Shown here in pieces: positions 59,307 to 64,000 of a stretch of 64,000 nt of DNA. A program made the position numbers and the translations under genes. Position 1 is the first letter of the stretch. Every line of letters starts with the position of its first letter. Source of the DNA: Marsupella aquatica (lineage: Eukaryota > Marchantiophyta); contig OZ316895.1 in NCBI GenBank assembly GCA_973895155.1, positions 14,632,001 through 14,696,000 of the forward strand, read 5' to 3'. The notes below the pieces were generated by a model. The model did not search any database and was not told the origin of the DNA. It saw nothing but the letters and a program-made list of their open reading frames with translations.

Positions 59307-59482
59307 GTCCCTACGGTAGTATTGTACTTAGAGCTTTTTAAGTACATGGCCACTAAGGGGTCCACTAATAAAACACTTTCACGTCCCTACGGTAGTATTG
59401 TACTTAGAGCTTTTTAAGTACATGACCACTAAAGATTGGTCCCTATTGTACTTAGAGCTTTTTAAGTACATGGCCACTAAAG
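59307..59482. repeat. Tandem repeat, three units with a small hairpin
   Basis: The phrase TATTGTACTTAGAGCTTTTT AAGTACATGGCCACTAA occurs three times (about 59330, 59395 and 59444). TACTTAGAGCTTTTTAAGTA in it is a near-palindrome. The first two units are preceded by GGTCCCTACGGTAG or CGTCCCTACGGTAG. Confidence 0.9.
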
Positions 59483-59591
59483 GGTTTTTAATAAATAATA
59501 TTTTACCTCGTTTTTGCATATATAAATATGACAGCCTTCTTTAGATATGGTTTGCCTTGGCTATGTCCGGGGGAAACTGAACAGTCAAGAC

Positions 59592-59746
59592 GTCCTGAGA
59601 CTCGAAAATGTGCTGATCGTGAAATTCATGAGGACTCGATAATTTTATTAAGCCACAGGCTCGAATCCGTCCTGCGGCTCGAAAATGTGCTGATCATGAA
59701 ATTCATGAGGACTCGATAATTTTCTTAAGTCGCAGGCTCGAATCCG
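59592..59746. repeat. 77-bp tandem duplication
   Basis: GTCCTGAGACTCGAAAATGT ... CAGGCTCGAATCC at 59592 is repeated at 59669 with few changes. The GGCTCGAATCC ends look like a tRNA T-loop, but no tRNA fold surrounds them. Confidence 0.9.
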
Positions 59747-60160
59747 TGACATGGGAGCAATTGAGTGGCACAAAAGTTGTCAACTTTCAATTGGGCTCGG
59801 ATTGGTCCAGGAGCTTCAAGACAAGGAAGCTCCATTCTTCCCGAGGCAACACTAATTGTTGAGCCATTCAGACTATATTACACTGAACAGAAGCCAATTT
59901 CCAAAAACATGACTTGACATCTTGACTACTTTCTCCACAGGGTTGCCGAGTGCAATCTGTGAATGGTTCCTTCTTCTTTTTGGTGTAAAAGCAGCCATCA
60001 CTTTACACAGTCCAGGATGGGCAAGGATAACATCTCCATCCATCTGGATTGATGTGGTGGATTTGTAGTCAATATATGAAAAGTGTGATATATTTGTAAA
60101 TACAACAACCCAATTGTAATTGGAATATCCTTAGTGACAAAGTAATTAAAAGGTGATTGT
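59747..60160. other. Intergenic DNA
   Basis: No gene or repeat was recognised. Confidence 0.6.
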
Positions 60161-60310
60161 ACTTATTAATACTTGTCATCATAAGGTGTTGTAGTGGCAT
60201 TGTCATGCCGAGGGACAGTGCCGCTTGTGCACATGCACTTATTAATACTTGTCATCATAAGGTGTTGTAGTGGCATTGTCATGCCGAGGGACAGTGCCGC
60301 TTGTGCACAT
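60161..60310. repeat. 76-bp tandem duplication spanning an LTR edge
   Basis: ACTTATTAATACTTGTCATC ... GCCGCTTGTGCACAT at 60161 recurs at 60237. Its second half (TGTCATGCCGAGGGACAGTG) is the end of the LTR family found at 62985-63519, so the duplication copied both flank and LTR edge. Confidence 0.9.
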
Positions 60311-60635
60311 CGGCATGTCCCTCGCATGCCTGCTAGGTATGTAGTTAGGGCTAGTGTACTACTTGAGTTAGTGTCATGTTCTTGTAGCAAGTTTGGGCCG
60401 TTCTTGAAGCAAAACGTGCTTGTTAGTGTGACGCCTTGACTTGATCTACTTAGGGCATGTCTTTCTTTGTCGGTTTTCAGTTCTTCTTGAATCGCTGTTG
60501 ACAGAGCTCAGACAGTGCTCGTCGGTTCCGTACACGGGATTCACACAGTGATTCGTTAGATGCTCCCGGCTGATCTTGGCATCCTGCCGGTTTTCGATTC
60601 AATTTCAGTACGATTGTTTCTCTTACGCCTTTTAT
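60277..60635 (-). mobile_element. LTR fragment (R-U5 part), minus orientation
   Basis: The reverse complement matches 63161-63519 along its length, with roughly 10 per cent differences by eye. It includes GAATCACTGTGTGAATCCCG and GGCATGCGAGGGACATGCCG. It breaks off exactly at the TATA-box region (CGCCTTTTAT, then unrelated TCAAGAAG), so U3 is missing. Confidence 0.85.
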
Positions 60636-60769
60636 TCAAGAAGAACTGTCGAGTTAGCGGTGACGGGAAGAAGATTTCTCGTGGCAGTTTTGACAATTTT
60701 TGGTTAAGCCATTGCAATTTCCTCGATAGACATTGGAACGAGGCTTCAAAACTATGGGTTTAGTGTGGA

Positions 60770-60801
60770 GTTATGTGTATACTTAAGTGTATACACATAA
60801 C
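60770..60801. repeat. 13-bp perfect palindrome arms (GTTATGTGTATAC)
   Basis: GTTATGTGTATAC, then TTAAGT, then GTATACACATAAC. It lies in TAGTGTGGAG..., a possible LTR start (TGTGGAG) for the gag element downstream. A related AGTGTATACACTTAATTCGG occurs at about 61569. Confidence 0.75.
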
Positions 60802-61946
60802 ACTCCCGTCGGGGCCCAGGTTTTCCTTTTCCGGCCGCAACCTTCTTTGTGACCTACATCGGCGACTTGCTACCGACTGCACAGGCCGCTGCGCCCTCGC
60901 TCGCATTTTTAAGACCCTTGTTCGTTAGTTTTTATGGGCATTTTCCCGGCCACGGCTGCCGCGCGACCACTTCCCTTCCGACCGCGCGCCCCGTTTTTCT
61001 CTTTTTCGCCGTTTCCGGCCGTAGTCTCCCCTTTGCCTCCCTCCCGATCGCATAAGGCAGGCTGCGCATAGGGCATCATGCCCTCTCGTTTTGACAGCAT
61101 TTAATTAAGGAGGCAGGGAGTCGACTAGCCGAGCACAAGCGCGAGGGGGGAGACAGAGCCTAGGCAGGCAGCAGCGCAAGGAGTGGGCACGAGGCCCTAT
61201 GCTGCATTAAAGGGGGAAGGGGAGTACATACGACTCCCTTCTCGGGAGTCCTCCTGCAGCACACGAAGCAGCATTAAAGCAGGGGGAGACAGAGCCGAGG
61301 TAGTGGGCACGAGGCCCTATGTGCTACATTAAATGGAGGGGGGGAGTACATATGACTCCTTCCCTCAGGAGTCTCCTGCAGGGCATGGAGCCCATTTTCA
61401 GCCTTAAGGAGGGGAGGGGAAGCGAGGCAGCATTAAAGGAGAGGAGGGGGGAGTTTGTAACCCCTTTTCGGGAGCTCATAAGGAGGGGGCGCGAAGCCCT
61501 ATGCAGGGCTCGTGCCATTAAGAGGGGCCCCTGCATCCGCCATTTCTTTCCCTTCGCTGAGTGTCCGAAGTGTATACACTTAATTCGGGCCCTTTTCTTT
61601 TCGTTTTCGGCCGTTCTCGCTCATTCACCACGTGCGGGATGCCAGCATAGGGCATTGGGGCCGGCCAGTCCTTCCATTTTTGGGTCCACATAGGGGCCTG
61701 AGGTATATACTTCAGGGGGCCCATTTTCCTCATATTCCTTTGCTGTCGCCGACGTCAGGTCGTCTATATACAGCCCGGTATATACACAACGGACGGTCAA
61801 TTCGGCATATACATAGGCAAACGCGAAGGGGGCTAAATTTGAGGTTTTAAGGGTCCTTTTTCCCCGACGGTTTTTTGACGGTGACGGTTTTTCCTGGTGT
61901 TTACACATTTTGCACGTTTTCAGTATATCCGGTATTGCAACACAGT
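60802..61946 (+). mobile_element. G+C-rich retroelement LTR or leader with internal repeats
   Basis: This stretch differs sharply in base composition from its surroundings and leads into the gag ORF. Units starting GGGGGAGACAGAGCC at 61145 and 61282 repeat the series GTGGGCACGAGGCCCTATG, CATTAAA, GGGGAGTACATACGACTCC and GGGAGTC. A third diverged unit runs to about 61525. It is probably the 5' LTR and untranslated leader of the gag element. Its borders, primer-binding site and target duplication could not be identified. Confidence 0.5.
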
Positions 61947-62984
61947 ATGTCAGCAGACGAGCCAGGAGGTAGCAACACATCACCGCCGACATCCAGGTAC
62001 CGTTTACGGAGTGATCCACGACTATTGGTGCCAATTTCATTGGAGTCTCAGCAATTTCGACGACGTCCGTAGACAGCAGCAGCACCCACACCACGCAATC
62101 CTTCTGCTCAATTTGGCGGTCGCTTCACCACTACTCCAAAGCCTGCTATCACTTCATTGCCATTTACCCCTTCTGCATCCGTGGTTGTTCCTGCTTCACC
62201 GACATACAGCATGGACGCCAGCCACTCATCTGGCCGCATTGAACGCTTCAGTGGGCGGCCAGACATTGTTTCTTTGCGTGAGTTCAAATCCACTTTCTAC
62301 ACTGTCATTTATGAATTGGAGTTGAAGTATGGCAGCAATTTCACAAATGCCTTTGCATTTAAACAGCTAGCCAGGTATGTGCACCACGAGGTTTTAGATG
62401 TGTATGAGCAGCACTCTCAACGGCTGCTTGCCGTCACACAATTGCCTAACCCTGCCTATGCCATTGCAATTGCGGCTGCCTCACAACTGGCATTACAGAA
62501 TGCCATTGCAGCCCATGCTGCTGCTCCTGCCACTTCCCTTTCTACTCCAGTTCCCACCATTGCACCAGTTACTCCCACTATCTTGGCACACGCTACATCA
62601 GGCATTTCTCCCACCATTGATTCCCCTGCCTTTGCTGATCCAGTGGCTGAGTCTTTCCAGGTTCTTGAATTGGAATTCCCAATCAAGAGTGCTGACAAAA
62701 TCATGCAGTTGGCCACCTTTGTGAGGCAGCGCGATGAAACATTGAAGATGATGTATCGCCGGCTTCTCCAGCTGAAGGAGGACACCTAGAGCATCATTGA
62801 CTTGGAAGCTGCTCATTGCTATCTTCGCTCATTGGAGGGCACACTAGCTCTCCATTCGCAAGTGTTGCAGCAAGTATTCTCAGAGTTTGGAGATAGCTAC
62901 ACCCTGCTCAATGTCTATGACACTGCTGAGAAACTTGAGTTGGCCCATGCACATTATGAGGCCAGTATTGCGCGTCCACCGCGA
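61947..62984 (+). pseudogene. Retrotransposon gag, disrupted by two nonsense codons and an LTR insertion
   Basis: One reading frame runs from ATG 61947 (MSADEPGGSNTSPPTSRYRL) through TAG 62070 and TAG 62787 to 62984. Its blocks look like an LTR-retrotransposon gag: HSSGRIERFSGRPDIVSLRE FKSTF, an Ala/Pro/Thr-rich hinge, and after the second stop IIDLEAAHCYLRSLEGTLAL and EKLELAHAHYEAS. Both stops are TAG; the second follows KEDT, where CAG (Gln) would fit, a single C-to-T change. The frame ends where an LTR begins. No zinc knuckle, protease or RT is present downstream. Ty3 or copia affiliation is undecided. Confidence 0.7.
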
Positions 62985-63519
62985 TGTCGTGACATATAGT
63001 ATCGTAGCCATAGTGTATCGAAAACATACAAGTCACCGGCAAGGCATATGTGCAAGCTGCTAGCAACCAACATGCATAGAAAAAGTCCAATCACATTCAC
63101 AAGTGCCAAGAAAAAGCAAATGAAGTGGTATGTACGTAGTGGAGGTGTAAACCTCTGTATATAAAAGGCGTAAGAGAAACAATTGTACTGAAATCGAATC
63201 AAAAACCGGCGGGATGCCAGGATCGGCCAGGAGCATCTAACGAATCACTGTGTGAATCCCGTGTACGGAACCGACGAACACTGTCTGAGCTCTATCAATA
63301 GCGATTCAAGAAGAACTGAAAAACCCACAAACAAAGACATGCCCTAAGTAAACAAAGTCCTGGCGTCACACTAACAAGCGCATTTGCTTCAAGAACGCCT
63401 GGCATTTGCTATAAGAACATGTCACTAACTCAAGTCGTACACTAGCCCTAACTACATACTTAGCGGGCATGCGAGGGACATGCCGATGTGCATAAGAGGC
63501 ACTGTCCCTCGGCATGACA
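62985..63519 (+). mobile_element. Complete-looking LTR, 535 bp
   Basis: Starts TGTCGTGACATATAG and ends GGCATGACA, so it has the TG...CA ends. A TATA box (TATATAAAAGG) lies at about 63160. It is inserted at the broken end of the gag frame. No 4-6-bp target duplication is evident, because a second LTR follows after two bases. Confidence 0.8.
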
Positions 63520-63521
63520 AC

Positions 63522-63698
63522 TGTCGTGATATATAGTATCGTAGCCATAGTGTATCGAAAACATACAAGTCACCGGCAAGGCATATGTGCAAGCTGCTAG
63601 CAACCAACATGCATAGAAAAAGTCCAATCACATTCACAAGTGCCAAGAAAAAGCAAGTGAAGTGGTATGTACATAGTGGAGGTGTAAACCTCTGTATC
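63522..63698 (+). mobile_element. Truncated LTR (U3 only), tandem to the previous one
   Basis: Repeats 62985-63161 with only three substitutions in about 177 bp, all transitions, then stops at CTCTGTAT before the TATA box, where CCCCCCCAGACC begins. It is separated from the preceding LTR by the two bases AC. Confidence 0.85.
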
Positions 63699-63748
63699 CC
63701 CCCCAGACCCTCGCCCAGACCACAGCCAAAAGGAGGGCTGAAGAAAAT

Positions 63749-64000
63749 TCAGGTAGCACGTGGAGCACATGAAGGGCAAAACCATAACCCTTCTGGCACC
63801 TGGGTAAGTTCAAGCCGAAGGCAGAAAAGATGGTACCCTCCATTGCAATTGTCACACAGCAGCATCTGGTCAGCATCATCAATTCGCAAACACACTTTGC
63901 AAGGGTAGTCCACACGTGGAATCCAGGTAGAAGTCACAATGGTGGGATCCAGGTTAGGCAGATGACAAGGGGCGCAATTCTTGGCATTGTCAGCAATTGT
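63749..64000 (-). CDS. PHD-finger protein fragment, probably retroelement-borne (runs off the window)
   Basis: The frame is open from the window edge to TGA 63749 (83 residues, N-terminus outside). It carries a PHD zinc finger in the C4-H-C3 order: YPCKVCLRIDDADQMLLCDN CNGGYHLFC, then EGLWFCPSCAP. It is preceded by a CAPC pair and WIPRVDYPC. PHD fingers read histone H3 tails. The setting among LTR fragments, and the stop directly after the finger, suggest a domain carried by a mobile element or its broken copy. A normal host gene entering from outside the window is the alternative. Confidence 0.7.
   Translation of the reverse strand, partial: TIADNAKNCAPCHLPNLDPTIVTSTWIPRVDYPCKVCLRIDDADQMLLCDNCNGGYHLFCLRLELTQVPEGLWFCPSCAPRAT

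Noticed and set aside
59660-59746. tRNA-like T-loop GGCTCGAATCC (two copies)
   Set aside because: No acceptor or anticodon stems can be folded around either copy, and both are part of a 77-bp tandem duplication.

Overview
The window looks like nuclear DNA of a land plant, most likely a bryophyte and probably a moss. The genes are split by short GT-AG introns. Recognisable products include a plant-type 14-3-3 protein, the GRIM-19/NDUFA13 subunit of complex I, a DCC1-like cohesion factor, a methyl-CpG-binding-domain protein, a plant Rad60-type SUMO-like protein and an S-protein homologue. Genes are sparse and the rest is AT-rich sequence loaded with decayed transposons. The exact species cannot be fixed from the sequence alone. 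I found no tRNA, rRNA, CRISPR array or organellar insert.

Layout. 1-3 kb: dispersed repeats and low-complexity DNA. 3.0-5.0 kb (+): complete four-exon DCC1. 6.8-7.2 kb (-): an unplaced Cys-rich ORF. 11.7-12.2 kb (+): a secreted or membrane-anchored S-protein-homologue-like protein. 15.6-27.3 kb: a direct segmental duplication carrying two diverged paralogues on the minus strand. One is a 345-residue tandem-repeat protein studded with SUMO-interaction-like motifs (about VFIDLDSD). The other is a 227-residue relative ending in IIYLSD. The spacer holds a LINE remnant, nested MITEs and a palindromic tandem array. 28.9 kb: a perfect 31-bp hairpin. 33.8-34.5 kb (+): two-exon MBD protein. 37.4-38.2 kb (-): single-exon cobalamin adenosyltransferase (MMAB/PduO type). 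43.5-45.9 kb (-): six-exon 14-3-3. 46.5-52 kb: transposon-derived DNA. 52.8-54.1 kb (+): three-exon NDUFA13/GRIM-19 behind a doubly duplicated upstream region. 56.3-57.5 kb (-): four-exon Rad60-SLD SUMO-like protein. 59-64 kb: a retroelement graveyard with tandem repeats, LTRs in both orientations, a gag ORF with two nonsense codons, and a PHD-finger ORF running off the window.

The genes do not form a pathway. Two themes stand out. First, SUMO biology: a SUMO-like-domain protein and a pair of candidate multi-SIM proteins sit in one window. Second, a hAT-like MITE family is present in six copies with 8-bp target duplications (five exact or near exact, one being nested inside another). Gene models were built by eye from splice sites, reading phase and protein family similarity. 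All splice junctions are predictions, though for DCC1, 14-3-3, NDUFA13, Rad60-SLD and MBD every phase closes.
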